Origin: Paraburkholderia rhizosphaerae
GTDB taxonomy: Bacteria; Pseudomonadota; Gammaproteobacteria; Burkholderiales; Burkholderiaceae
Direction: 5' to 3'
Length of the DNA: 64,000 nt
Assembly (NCBI RefSeq): GCF_004366595.1
Contig: NZ_SORE01000002.1
Span: 124,001 to 188,000 of the forward strand
Numbering within the stretch: the first letter of the stretch is position 1; every line of letters starts with the position of its first letter. The position numbers and the translations under genes are program-made. Below the pieces are notes generated by a model. It was not told the DNA's origin. It saw only the letters and a program-made list of their open reading frames with translations, and did not search any database. Shown here piece by piece: positions 45,309 through 56,226 of this stretch.

Positions 45309-46727
45309 TCACTGGTTTCGTCCCAGCGGCTTCTGACCGATCTCCGCGGCCGCGGCCGGCGCCTGAAGCTCACTGGCTTCACGCCGTGCCGCGTGGGGCG
45401 ACGGCGCAAACAGGCGCAGGCCGCTGACGATACTGGCGGCGCCCGCGAACACAGCGCCGAGTACCAGTGCGAGCGTCGGTCCGTGGTGGCCGGCAATGCC
45501 GAAGCTCAATGCGACGAGCGCGGCGCCGGTGGTCTGCCCGAGCAGACGCGCGGTCGCGATGATGCCGCTCGCGCCGCCACTGCGTTCACGCGGCGCGCTT
45601 GCCATGATCGCCTTCAGATTGGGCGACTGGAAAAAGCCGAAGCCCGCGCCGCATATCGACATTCTGATCGTGATATCGAGCACTGACGGGTGAGCAGGCA
45701 GCAACGCGAGCGAAATCATCCCGACGCACAGCACCGCAAGTCCAATTGCGCCGAGCAGGCCCGGCGCATAGCGATCGGACATCCGGCCCGCGAATGGCGC
45801 CGCGAGCGCGACCACCACCGACCATGGCGTCATCAGAAAGCCGGTTTCAACCTGGCTGCGGTGCAGAACGGTTTCGAAATAGAACGGCAGCGACACGAAC
45901 GCGAGCCCTTGGGCCGCGAACGAACAGACCGCGGTCACCGCCGACAGCGCGAACACGGGCAGCTTGAACAGATCGACCGGCAGCATCGGCGCCGGATGGC
46001 CCGCTTCACGCTTGATCATCAGCACGCCGAACACCAGCGCGATGATCGCGGCCACCAGCCAGATCTGCGCGGGAGCGCGCTGCGCGGCTTCCGCGAGCGC
46101 GAAGATCAGCGCGGCGAACATGATCACGTTGAGGATCGCCGCGACGCGGTCGAAATGGTGCTTGCCGCGCGGGGTATGCGGTATTGCGGGCAGTGCGAAT
46201 GAAATCGCGAGAATGCCGAGCGGCACGTTGACCGCGAACAGCCACGGCCAGTTCGCGACCGAAAGAATCAGCGACGCGACGGTCGGGCCCGCGGCAAACG
46301 CGGTGCCGACCACCAGGGCATTGAGCCCAAGGCCGCGCCCGAGCCGATGCGGCGGATAAAGACTCTGGATGATCGCCGAATTGACCCCCATGATCGCCGC
46401 GCCGCCGACGCCTTGCGCAACGCGCGCAATCGCCAGCAGCGTCAGGCTCGGCGACAGCGCGCAGCCTAGCGAAGCCGCGGTAAACAGTGCAATGCCGCTG
46501 ATATAGACGCGTCTATGGCCGATGATGTCGCCGAGCGCGGCCAGCGGCAGCAGCGTCGACACCATCGCGAGCTGATAGGCGTTGATGATCCACACCGACG
46601 CGGCAGGCTTCGCGTGCAGATCGGCGCCGATGGCGGGAAGGGCGGTGTTCGCAATCGCGGTGTCGAGCGACGCGAGCGCGACGGACAGCATGATCGCCAC
46701 GAGCGCGAAGCGGTGGCCGGAGGACAT
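45309..46727 (-). CDS. MFS drug-efflux transporter, DHA2 (EmrB/QacA) type
   Basis: A 472-residue inner-membrane proton antiporter with about 14 predicted spans. The N-terminal FALVAIMLSVALASLDTAIA with NTALPAIGADL, and WIINAYQLAMVSTLLPLAAL with GDIIGHRRVYISG, match DHA2 motifs A and C. The start at 46727 was picked because the first helix begins there; 54 upstream in-frame codons are cysteine/proline-rich and non-family. No adjacent membrane-fusion or outer-membrane gene is present. A perfect palindrome upstream may be an operator. Confidence 0.9.
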   Translation of the reverse strand: MSSGHRFALVAIMLSVALASLDTAIANTALPAIGADLHAKPAASVWIINAYQLAMVSTLLPLAALGDIIGHRRVYISGIALFTAASLGCALSPSLTLLAIARVAQGVGGAAIMGVNSAIIQSLYPPHRLGRGLGLNALVVGTAFAAGPTVASLILSVANWPWLFAVNVPLGILAISFALPAIPHTPRGKHHFDRVAAILNVIMFAALIFALAEAAQRAPAQIWLVAAIIALVFGVLMIKREAGHPAPMLPVDLFKLPVFALSAVTAVCSFAAQGLAFVSLPFYFETVLHRSQVETGFLMTPWSVVVALAAPFAGRMSDRYAPGLLGAIGLAVLCVGMISLALLPAHPSVLDITIRMSICGAGFGFFQSPNLKAIMASAPRERSGGASGIIATARLLGQTTGAALVALSFGIAGHHGPTLALVLGAVFAGAASIVSGLRLFAPSPHAARREASELQAPAAAAEIGQKPLGRNQ

Positions 46728-47090
46728 CGGTACATCAGCGACGCGGGTGGAATCGGAGGCGGGGCGGTGTTCTGACAAAACCGGGGCTCTGCATGAATGG
46801 GCATGGTGCGGCAAACCGGCGCGAAATGGCGGGTTTGGGCGAGATTCGCAATTGTTGCAGACGCCGAAAATTCTTGCTGAATCACGCACAGCGCGCTGAC
46901 AGATCTGTCATGACAGTGAAAGGTAAGCGAAACCGAATGGGGTGATGCGTAAGGACGCGCACCGACGCGTATCAAGCGCGAGGATGGTCTAGATGTTTGC
47001 TAACAAAATGCAACTAACGGTCTGTCCCGCCGTGCGCCCACCCGCACATCGGCAAACGGCCGAAATACGCGAATGTGCGCAAAATCGCCT
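46728..47090. other. Intergenic region upstream of the MFS gene
   Basis: About 360 bases without a supportable gene between the MFS start and the end of the 75-aa gene. Contains the palindrome listed separately. Both flanking genes are on the minus strand, so this region must hold the MFS promoter. Confidence 0.4.
46897..46916. promoter_or_regulatory. Perfect palindrome, putative operator
   Basis: TGACAGATCTGTCA (46897-46910) is a perfect 14-bp palindrome directly followed by a third half site TGACAG (46911-46916). It lies 170-190 bases upstream of the MFS start codon used here. A TetR- or MarR-type regulator site is plausible, but no regulator gene is adjacent. Confidence 0.55.
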
Positions 47091-47318
47091 TCAACTAAGG
47101 GAGGCCAGCAGGATAGACAATTTGCGTATGTGCGCCCTGAACGCATCGGCGACTTCGCGATCGTGCCCGGAGCTCAAATGCGGCGCTTCGGCAAGCTCGA
47201 CCTGCTGCTGGAATTCGTCGGCGACCTTGCGGCGGTCATCGGGCGGCATCGCGCGGATTAGCGACACCATCAGCAGTTCCTGCGCGTGAATGACCCCGAG
47301 CATCGCTTGCGCGTTCAT
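47091..47318 (-). CDS. Conserved hypothetical protein (75 aa)
   Basis: A small helical protein beginning MNAQAMLGVIHAQELLMVSL with a strong ribosome site GGAGG six bases before the ATG. It is charged, with PPDDRRKVADEFQQQVELAE in the middle. No domain is recognised. The good ribosome site and genome-like codon use support a real gene. Confidence 0.65.
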   Translation of the reverse strand: MNAQAMLGVIHAQELLMVSLIRAMPPDDRRKVADEFQQQVELAEAPHLSSGHDREVADAFRAHIRKLSILLASLS

Positions 47319-47623
47319 GTCGACCTCCGTTAAGCGCTGTCGCCGATATGTCTTCTTTCAATTCCATACTAGTGCAAGCCGGATTACAGGTTGTACCGCA
47401 TCGGTGCGCGACCGCGGTGGTCAGCGCTCGGCCGCCATTGCTCGCCCGCGACCACAAGGGCCGACCTCGGCGCGGCATGTTCATTGCGTGACAGTGCCGT
47501 CGCCGATGACGCGATATCGCAAAATGTCCTAATCTGCTTATTTGTCCACCAGACCGGCTCGCGCCGCCTGCGCGTTACCGCTTGCGTTCAGGCGCGTGCC
47601 GCGTCGCTTTACCGGAGGCTTCG
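47319..47623. other. Divergent intergenic region before glgP
   Basis: About 305 bases between the starts of two divergent genes. No gene is supportable in it and I see no strong promoter hexamers. GGAGG (47611-47615) is the ribosome site of glgP. Confidence 0.4.
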
Positions 47624-50077
<2,454 letters not shown>

Positions 50078-50094
50078 TACGGCGCGAGTTGCAT

Positions 50095-50124
50095 CGTGGC
50101 GGCGCGATCGTACGTACCGCCACG
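50095..50124. terminator. Possible hairpin between convergent glgP and lipoprotein genes
   Basis: GTGGCGG (50096-50102) and CCGCCAC (50117-50123) can pair around a 14-base loop, with CTTT on the right. It is a weak terminator candidate. Confidence 0.4.
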
Positions 50125-50126
50125 CT

Positions 50127-51197
50127 TTAACCATCGATCGTTTCGACGTCGCGCGCGGCCCGTACACCGAGTTGCGCGTGGGTGAAATCGAACAGCAAAT
50201 CGATGTTCTGTAGCGCCATCAGGCCGATCACGATCCGGTTCCCGCCGGTAGCGGCCTTTGCAATCGTCACCTGAGCGCCGTCGAAACGATGGCTCCATGC
50301 GCCGACGGCGAGCGCGACGTTGTAGTTGGCCTGCTTGAGCACCTTGTTTTCGACATCGTCGTCAAGCCAGCTTGGAGCCTTGTCGGTCTCGATACGGATC
50401 ATGCCTGCGCCACCCGTCGCGAACACAACGGGTGCCCAAAAACGCATCTTGTCGGCAACTTGCACGCATCCCATCGGCCACTGCAGCGCACCGTCCTGGG
50501 CGACGCGTAACGGCAGCTGCGTGAAGCCGGTCGCGACCGCATTCGACGGACTCAGCACGAGATACGGCCGCGTTAAATCCGGATGCACCAGATAGCGCTG
50601 ACCAATACGCGCGGGCAATGCGCGCAGCGGCGGCGTGCAGCATGTGTCGTCCGGCGCATCCGCGGCGGCGCCGAGAATGCCGGAAAACGCCCAGCCCAAC
50701 TCGCCGGTGTAGCCATCCATCGCGACGCACCGTTTCGCGCCGGGCAGACAACGCACATCGTCGACCGATTGCGCGGCGATATCGACAGGCTTCGTACCGG
50801 CCATGCTGAACGGCACGGTCACCACGGGCCCGGATGCCTGCGCGCCGGTCGGAAACGTGAGCGACGTACGAACACCCGCAGCCGGATAGGCGGTGCGCGG
50901 CAGCACCGACGACAGCACGCGTAAGCCGCGCGTGCCGGTGTCGAACATCAGATAAACCGGTTTGCCGTCGATTTGCGCGGGAAGCCCAACGCGTGCGTGG
51001 CCGAGGTCGCTGCGCTCAACATGCAGCGGAACCAGCAGACCGTCGCGGCCGCCGTTGATCAGACCCGCGGTGGACGCCGGCGGCGTCGGCGTGGTGATCG
51101 ACGTGCCGCAGCCGGAGAACATCAGCGCCGACAGCAAGGCGACGATTCGTGCGCTCGCGCGCGGCGCCGCGCGACGCGGCGAAGAGTAGGCAGCCAT
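50127..51197 (-). CDS. Lipoprotein with retropepsin-like aspartic protease fold (hypothetical)
   Basis: A 356-residue predicted lipoprotein: ARIVALLSALMFSGCG is a signal peptide with a plausible lipobox (FSGC). The mature part has VYLMFDTGTRGLRVLSSVLP, where DTG resembles the catalytic motif of retropepsin-like proteases, and later DGYTGELGWAFSGILGAAAD and GLMALQNIDLLFDFTHAQLG. These are similar to Burkholderia DUF3443-type proteins, but I cannot confirm the family. A second catalytic Asp is not evident, as in single-domain dimeric forms. ATG 51197 was chosen from the signal peptide. Confidence 0.7.
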   Translation of the reverse strand: MAAYSSPRRAAPRASARIVALLSALMFSGCGTSITTPTPPASTAGLINGGRDGLLVPLHVERSDLGHARVGLPAQIDGKPVYLMFDTGTRGLRVLSSVLPRTAYPAAGVRTSLTFPTGAQASGPVVTVPFSMAGTKPVDIAAQSVDDVRCLPGAKRCVAMDGYTGELGWAFSGILGAAADAPDDTCCTPPLRALPARIGQRYLVHPDLTRPYLVLSPSNAVATGFTQLPLRVAQDGALQWPMGCVQVADKMRFWAPVVFATGGAGMIRIETDKAPSWLDDDVENKVLKQANYNVALAVGAWSHRFDGAQVTIAKAATGGNRIVIGLMALQNIDLLFDFTHAQLGVRAARDVETIDG

Positions 51198-51355
51198 GGG
51201 ACACACCTTGCGGTTAAGCGTGTCCCCGTGACGAGCGCCTCGACGCGGGCGCGCTGCGCGCGCGGCGGTTGCGTCGTCCGCATCAGGGAACACGGGATGA
51301 CAAAACCGCAAACTCTACGCGCGCGTCTTCGCGCATTTGCAAAAATCTGTGCCTG

Positions 51356-51691
51356 CTACGCATCCTGGCGGCGTTTGATGGCCGTCGATCTGACGCGGCC
51401 GATGGTGGCGCGCTCCAACGCGCCGGTGAGTGCGCCGATCACTTCATCGATGGTGCGCGACATCACTTCCACGCGGAACGTGATGCGCTCATGGCGCTTG
51501 TCGATGGTCATCACGTAAAGGCGCAAATCGTTGCCGAGCGCAGTGTGCAGCGCGCGCCGTCCCGCGGAAGAGGAGGTGCCGGACAACGTGATATCGATCG
51601 TGACGAAAGAGTCGGCCGGTTGAGGAGCGACGGCCGGCGCGCGGAACATGCGCGACGCGGGCCGTTCAAGGGTGGAGACAGGTTCGTGCAT
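51356..51691 (-). CDS. Conserved hypothetical protein (about 111 aa), possible ACT-like fold
   Basis: A short protein beginning MHEPVSTLERPASRMFRAPA. The core DSFVTIDITLSGTSSSAGRR then LRLYVMTIDKRHERITFRVE and VIGALTGALERATIGRVRST alternates strands and helices in an ACT/Lrp-like pattern. The ATG at 51691 is used because upstream codons look non-coding. No partner gene indicates a function. Confidence 0.55.
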   Translation of the reverse strand: MHEPVSTLERPASRMFRAPAVAPQPADSFVTIDITLSGTSSSAGRRALHTALGNDLRLYVMTIDKRHERITFRVEVMSRTIDEVIGALTGALERATIGRVRSTAIKRRQDA

Positions 51692-51856
51692 CTTCGAAGT
51701 GCCGACGCGAGCGGGGACGGCACGGCTGTTGAGACCTGTCCACTGTAGCCGCGCGGGTCTTAAACGAGTGCAAAAGCGCACCGCCGGGAGGTTAATTTTT
51801 TGTTAACGACGTTTACGCGAAATATGCGCCGAATGCGCGCGGTCGCCCCGCCGCGC

Positions 51857-52264
51857 TTAGGTGGTCGACTTGGCCGCAAGCGCGTCGCGAACGGTTTGCG
51901 CGACGCGTTCGACGAACTCGAGATCGACGCTCGACAGCGCTTCGTGCTGGCTGTCGCCTGACTCGACGATCAACCGGTGCGTGACGTCCTGGCTCGCCCA
52001 GGTAATCCAGCCGACCACGACCAGCATAGCGCCGCACACGATGCCGGCCGGCGACCCGAACAGCCCACCGACGATCGCGCACACCACGCCGACCACCGAA
52101 ATGGCGACGGGTAGCCAGCGGTTCTTGCGGACCGTCATGACCCGCACGCCGCCGATTTCCCGCAGCGGAAAGACCTGACCGGCTGCGGACAATGCATTGC
52201 GCGTGACCGATACGCCGCGCTCATTGAAAGGGATGTCCATTGAGTGGAAGAAAGAGAGAAGCAT
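51857..52264 (-). CDS. DUF6232 family membrane protein
   Basis: A 135-residue protein (127 if started at the second ATG, 52240). It shows DIPFNERGVSVTRNALSAAG then FPLREIGGVRVMTVRKNRWL, two adjacent membrane helices (AISVVGVVCAIVGGLFG and AGIVCGAMLVVVGWITWAS) and a C-terminal soluble part EALSSVDLEFVERVAQTVRD. This is the DUF6232-type arrangement. Neither start has a good ribosome site. Function is unknown. Confidence 0.75.
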   Translation of the reverse strand: MLLSFFHSMDIPFNERGVSVTRNALSAAGQVFPLREIGGVRVMTVRKNRWLPVAISVVGVVCAIVGGLFGSPAGIVCGAMLVVVGWITWASQDVTHRLIVESGDSQHEALSSVDLEFVERVAQTVRDALAAKSTT

Positions 52265-52583
52265 GGGCCGGGCGCGCTGACGGCAGGATGGCGTTCGCGG
52301 TGCTGTGCATGTTGGCTGGTCCCGCCGGACACTTTCGTTAGATCCCTTATTGCGGATTTTATGCCTAAATCGTCACGCAGTAAGCAAGGGGGCAATGCAT
52401 CGTGCCGCATGCGGGTTGATTTGCCTCAGCCTTCCGTTTCGCGTCCGACCGCGCCCGATCGCGCCCGCTCCGGATCGGAACGAACGACGCATGGTGGTGG
52501 ATCAAACGGCTGTGCGATCAGTGAAGGTGATAGCATCCAGTCGATATCGGGCACGTCCAGACCGTGTGAGAGGAGCGTCAAGC
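52265..52583 (+). other. Intergenic region upstream of arsR-rhodanese gene
   Basis: About 320 bases. Longer in-frame upstream starts of the ArsR gene exist here (from 52305), but the sequence is not protein-like and the GTG at 52584 has a proper ribosome site, so this is read as promoter and leader. No other gene is supportable. Confidence 0.45.
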
Positions 52584-53294
52584 GTGGGAGCGAAGCAAGC
52601 GATCTTCGAACGACTCGCGGGGCTAGCACAGGCATTCGGTCATCCGGGCCGGCTCGAATTGCTGGAGTACCTTGCGCAGCGGCAGCGGTCTGTCGAGGAA
52701 CTGACCGCGCTGTCCGGTATGAGCTTCGCGAACACATCGCGCCATCTGCAGGTGCTGCGGCGCGCACGGCTGGTGGATGCCGAAAGACGCGGCAAGAACA
52801 TCGTTTATCGTCTTGCCGGCCACAACGAAATTGTCGGCTTGATGAATTCGCTGGGCCGGATCGGCGAGCGCAACGATGCGGAAGTCAGGCAAACGCTGAA
52901 CGACTACTTTTACTCTCGCGATTCGCTCGAAGCGGTATCGCGCGACGAACTGGCGCGGCGTCTTGCCGATGGCCTCGTTACTGTGCTGGATGTGCGGCCG
53001 CACGAGGAGTTTGCGCACGGTCATTTGCCCGGCGCGTGCAATATCCCGCTGGCCGAACTCGAGCGGCGCCTTGCCGAATTGCCGATCGACACGGCAATCG
53101 TCGCGTATTGTCGTGGCCCGTACTGCGTGCTTTCTTTTGAGGCGGTTGCCGCGTTGCGCGCAAAAGGATTCAACGCGCTGCGTCTCGAAGATGGCTTTCC
53201 TGAATGGAAGGCGGCGGGGTTTGCGATTGAAACCGGGGTTGCCGCCTGGCGTTTCACCGCGCTCGCCGCCGCGCGCAGACCTACCCGCAAATAA
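52584..53294 (+). CDS. ArsR family regulator fused to a rhodanese domain
   Basis: A 236-residue fusion. Residues about 8-85 form an ArsR-type winged helix (LAGLAQAFGHPGRLELLEYL, SVEELTALSGMSFANTSRHL, QVLRRARLVDAERRGKNIVY). Residues about 118-222 form a rhodanese domain (VTVLDVRPHEEFAHGHLPGA) with active-site C176 in the loop CRGPYC, which has a second cysteine, C181. A thiol or persulfide could be the sensed signal. It starts at GTG with GAGGAG eight bases upstream. No obvious target genes are adjacent. Confidence 0.92.
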   Translation: MGAKQAIFERLAGLAQAFGHPGRLELLEYLAQRQRSVEELTALSGMSFANTSRHLQVLRRARLVDAERRGKNIVYRLAGHNEIVGLMNSLGRIGERNDAEVRQTLNDYFYSRDSLEAVSRDELARRLADGLVTVLDVRPHEEFAHGHLPGACNIPLAELERRLAELPIDTAIVAYCRGPYCVLSFEAVAALRAKGFNALRLEDGFPEWKAAGFAIETGVAAWRFTALAAARRPTRK

Positions 53295-53320
53295 AAAAGA
53301 CGCCTCGAAGGGCGTCTTTG
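53294..53320. terminator. Bidirectional terminator between arsR-rhodanese and porin 2
   Basis: AAAGACGCC-TCGAA-GGGCGTCTTT hairpin, with six A residues at the left giving a T run on the minus strand. It is stronger for the porin 2 direction. Confidence 0.8.
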
Positions 53321-53378
53321 CGTGCTGCCAGCAACGCTGGCCGTGCGCATTGCGCGCAAGGCCAGTTGCCAAAACGAT

Positions 53379-54563
53379 TTAGAACTTGTGACGCAGGCCG
53401 ACGCGGAAGGCCAGCTGGTTCTGCGCGTTGTTGCCCGAGTTGCCGAAGAACGAGTTGCTGTCGCCGATCGACGCTTGCAGGTTGCCGTTGCCGGCGCGGC
53501 CGCTCGCGTCCTGGAACGCCGTCAGGAAGTAGACGTCGGTACGCTTGCTGAGCGCGTAGTCGACTGCGCCGTTGATCTGGTTCCAGTGGCCGTTCGCATT
53601 CGCGCCGGTGATGCGCGAGTACGTGTAGGCCAGTTGCAGCGACAGGGCTTGCGTCAGTGCGTACTTTCCACCGACGTCAACCGCGGTGTATGCCGACGAA
53701 GCCAGGCTGACCGGCGAGAACAGCGTGTTCGTGTACAACGCCCAGACCGAAGCCGGACCGAACGTATAGCGGCCGCCGACACCGAACGTGCGCAGATCGC
53801 GCAGCACACCCGGGCCGAACGCCGTACCCGGATTGAAGTTCGCGAGGTTGGTCGAGAACGCCGGCACCGATTGCGACGGGAACTTGATGTCCGTGTAGGC
53901 AGCACCGAGGCCGAACGGGCCGTAAGCGTAGTTCGCGCCGAAGCTGTACGTACGAGACGAACCGGCGGTCGGCGTAGCAGCCGTACCGGTCGGCGGCGCG
54001 CCAGCGAACGAGCCAGCCTGGTTCGAGAAGCCGTACAACGCGCCGAAGGTCACGCCGTAGAAGTTTGCGCTGCTGAACTTCACGGAGTTGTTGATACGGC
54101 TCGACGTCAGTTGGTCGACGTCGTTGAAGTGGTACGCGTAGTTGCCGACGACCGTGTTGCCGCCGTTCGAGTACGCGCCGCCGAGCACATCGGTCGACAG
54201 CGAGTATTGACGACCAAACGTGACCGAACCGATGCCATCCTTGGCCAGACCCACGAATGCCTGACGGCCGAACAGCGTGTTGCCCTGGCCAGAAACACCC
54301 GTGCCGCTATTGAAACCGCCTTCCAGGGTGAAGATCGCCTTCAGACCACCACCGAGGTCTTCCGAGCCACGCAAACCGAAACGGCTGCCCTGAGCAACGC
54401 CGTCGTCATACTTGAAAAGCTTCTGCGAGTTGGTACCGCTGTGATTCACGTAGCTGATACCTGCATCGATAATCCCGTACAGCGTGACGCTGCTTTGCGC
54501 GTGGGCGGCACTGGCAAAAGTTGCGAGGAGCGCCGTGGTGAGTACTTTCTTGTTCAAATGCAT
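53379..54563 (-). CDS. Gram-negative trimeric porin (Burkholderia OmpC-like), copy 2
   Basis: A 394-residue outer-membrane porin. The signal peptide ends ATFASAAHA-QSSVTLYGIID; the following signatures are SRFGLRGSEDLGGGLKAIFT, LFGRQAFVGLAKDGIGSVTF and GRQYSLSTDVL, ending with AFRVGLRHKF. CGGAGA lies two to eight bases before the ATG. It is the same family as the porin at 1796-2971 but clearly divergent in the loops, so it is not a recent duplication. Confidence 0.95.
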   Translation of the reverse strand: MHLNKKVLTTALLATFASAAHAQSSVTLYGIIDAGISYVNHSGTNSQKLFKYDDGVAQGSRFGLRGSEDLGGGLKAIFTLEGGFNSGTGVSGQGNTLFGRQAFVGLAKDGIGSVTFGRQYSLSTDVLGGAYSNGGNTVVGNYAYHFNDVDQLTSSRINNSVKFSSANFYGVTFGALYGFSNQAGSFAGAPPTGTAATPTAGSSRTYSFGANYAYGPFGLGAAYTDIKFPSQSVPAFSTNLANFNPGTAFGPGVLRDLRTFGVGGRYTFGPASVWALYTNTLFSPVSLASSAYTAVDVGGKYALTQALSLQLAYTYSRITGANANGHWNQINGAVDYALSKRTDVYFLTAFQDASGRAGNGNLQASIGDSNSFFGNSGNNAQNQLAFRVGLRHKF

Positions 54564-54825
54564 TCTCCGATTTTTAAAGGGATGCGAGCGACAGTTGCCA
54601 TGCTCTTTACGGCAGGTCTTTCGTCGCCCGCAAATTTAGCGGGAACGTATGCAAATGAATATGACAATTGCGTAATTTGACGGCAATGTAGTGCAAAAGC
54701 TACATTTCTTAGACTACAGAGCAGCAAATTTTGCTTCATTTTTATAGTTACGCCTGCAGATTGCTTATAGGTGTATGTGATGTGAAAGAAATGTGACGAA
54801 AGTCCGGAAGTGACCCCTGAAAGCA
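54564..54825. other. AT-rich leader of porin 2
   Basis: Non-coding region upstream of porin 2 (minus strand), AT-rich like the leader of porin 1. TTGCAC and other hexamers are present on the minus strand, but no pair is convincing. No gene is supportable. Confidence 0.4.
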
Positions 54826-54852
54826 AAATCGCCCGCTTGAAGCGGGCGATTT
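54826..54852 (-). terminator. Terminator downstream of the AstE/AspA-like gene
   Basis: AAATCGCCCGCTT (54826-54838) and AAGCGGGCGATTT (54840-54852) pair perfectly; read on the minus strand the hairpin ends in ATTTTGC. It lies 50 bases beyond the stop of the deacylase gene. Confidence 0.75.
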
Positions 54853-54903
54853 CCTTGGTCTTCGTGCTCTCGGCGCAGCGCGCCGCCAGCGGCGACTCAA
54901 TGC

Positions 54904-56019
54904 TCAATTGGACAGCAGCGGCCCTGAGCGGAACGCCTTCGCGCCGGCCACGCGTGCCACTTCCATGCCGGCGGTCGCAAAGCGGGACACGTGCCGTGCG
55001 TACAGCACGCCCGACACCGAACACTTCAACGTGACGACGCGATCGGTCAACGGATCGACGATATCGGCAATCGCCGTGCCCGCATTCACCCACTTGCCGA
55101 CTTCCGCACGAAATACCACGACGCCGCTCGCCGGCGCCATGATGGGCTCAGTGCCCGCGAGTGGGGTTGCCGCGAATTCGAGCGGCGGCATCGGCGCAGC
55201 CGTGCCGTCGATCACGCCGCGCTGGGTCAGGTATTCGACGATCCCTTGCGCATCCTTCTCCGCCACCTCGTAGGTCACGTCGCGCTGGCCGCGCAGTTCG
55301 ACGGTGACCGAGATCGTGCCGTTCGGAATCGGAAAGCGGTCGCCGAAGCGCCCGCGCAGATCGGACCAGCAGAAGCTATGAATTTCGTCGAACGGATTGC
55401 CGACCGAGTCGAGCGCGAGCAGCGATGCCTTCGCGTCCAGGTAGCGCGACAGCGGCTCGACATCGGGCCACAGGTCCGGGTTCGTGTATAGATGTAGTGC
55501 AGCTTCCCAATCGCAATGCAGATCGAGCACGATGTCCGCGTCGTACGACATCAGTTGCAACGCGAGCCGATGTGATTCGAGTTCGGTGGACGGCTGCTGC
55601 GCTTCGAGCGCCTCGCGCATCGCCGCACGGATCGCCATGCGGTTGCGTTCGATGTCGTCGGTGAGCCGCTTTTCGATAACCGGTTCGACCAGCGCGGCGA
55701 GGTTATAAAAATTGCGGTTGAAGTTCTGCGCGGTATTCGTCTCGAAGCGGCCCGCCATCCGTCCAAGCACGTGCTGGTTCAGCCCGATCGGATTCGCGAC
55801 CGGCACCACGATGATTTCGCCGCGCAGCTTGCCGGCTGCTTCGAGCGCTTCGAGCTTGCGCCGCAACGCCCAGCAGACCAGCATGCCAGGCAGTTCGTCG
55901 GCATGCAGCGACGACTGGATATAGACCTTCTGTCCGCCGCCGGGGCCATAGTGGAAGCTCGTCAGACTGCGGGCGGTACCAAGCGACGGAGAGATCAGCG
56001 GATGAGTTTGGGTATGCAT
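54904..56019 (-). CDS. Succinylglutamate desuccinylase/aspartoacylase family zinc protein
   Basis: A 371-residue M14-like deacylase. Zinc ligands H39 and E42 are in YIQSSLHADELPGM and a third histidine is in DIVLDLHCDWEAAL. NPIGLNQHVLGRMAGRFE and NTAQNFNRNFYN are also family blocks. The C-terminal domain (EPIMAPASGVVVFRAEVGKW) has a lipoyl-like hammerhead shape. Of these, ATG 56019 is the likely start; 66 upstream in-frame codons are not protein-like. It follows the amino-acid binding-protein gene (56227-57009) on the same strand but a terminator lies between. The substrate is an N-acyl amino acid by family only. Confidence 0.88.
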   Translation of the reverse strand: MHTQTHPLISPSLGTARSLTSFHYGPGGGQKVYIQSSLHADELPGMLVCWALRRKLEALEAAGKLRGEIIVVPVANPIGLNQHVLGRMAGRFETNTAQNFNRNFYNLAALVEPVIEKRLTDDIERNRMAIRAAMREALEAQQPSTELESHRLALQLMSYDADIVLDLHCDWEAALHLYTNPDLWPDVEPLSRYLDAKASLLALDSVGNPFDEIHSFCWSDLRGRFGDRFPIPNGTISVTVELRGQRDVTYEVAEKDAQGIVEYLTQRGVIDGTAAPMPPLEFAATPLAGTEPIMAPASGVVVFRAEVGKWVNAGTAIADIVDPLTDRVVTLKCSVSGVLYARHVSRFATAGMEVARVAGAKAFRSGPLLSN

Positions 56020-56150
56020 GGTTCGGGGGGGCGGCAAACGTGCAAGCCGCGCTATGGGTTGATTGCAGAGCAAGAACGGTGGCGCGCGCAATGAAACGCG
56101 CGAAGGGCAGGCCGGTTCCGACTGCACGATCTTATCCGATCCGCCGCGCC

Positions 56151-56181
56151 AAACAAAAACGGGCCCCGCAAGGAGCCCGTT
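56151..56181 (-). terminator. Terminator downstream of the amino-acid binding-protein gene
   Basis: ACGGGCCCC-GCAAG-GAGCCCGT (56159-56180) forms a hairpin followed on the minus strand by TTTTGTTT. Confidence 0.8.
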
Positions 56182-56226
56182 TCTGGAACACCAGCCGGCG
56201 CGGGCCGGCCGCGCCATCGGTGTCGA

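Noticed and set aside
51785..51815. GTTAA-TTTTTT-GTTAAC repeat near 51790-51808 as an operator
   Set aside because: Short and AT-rich with no perfect symmetry; likely chance.
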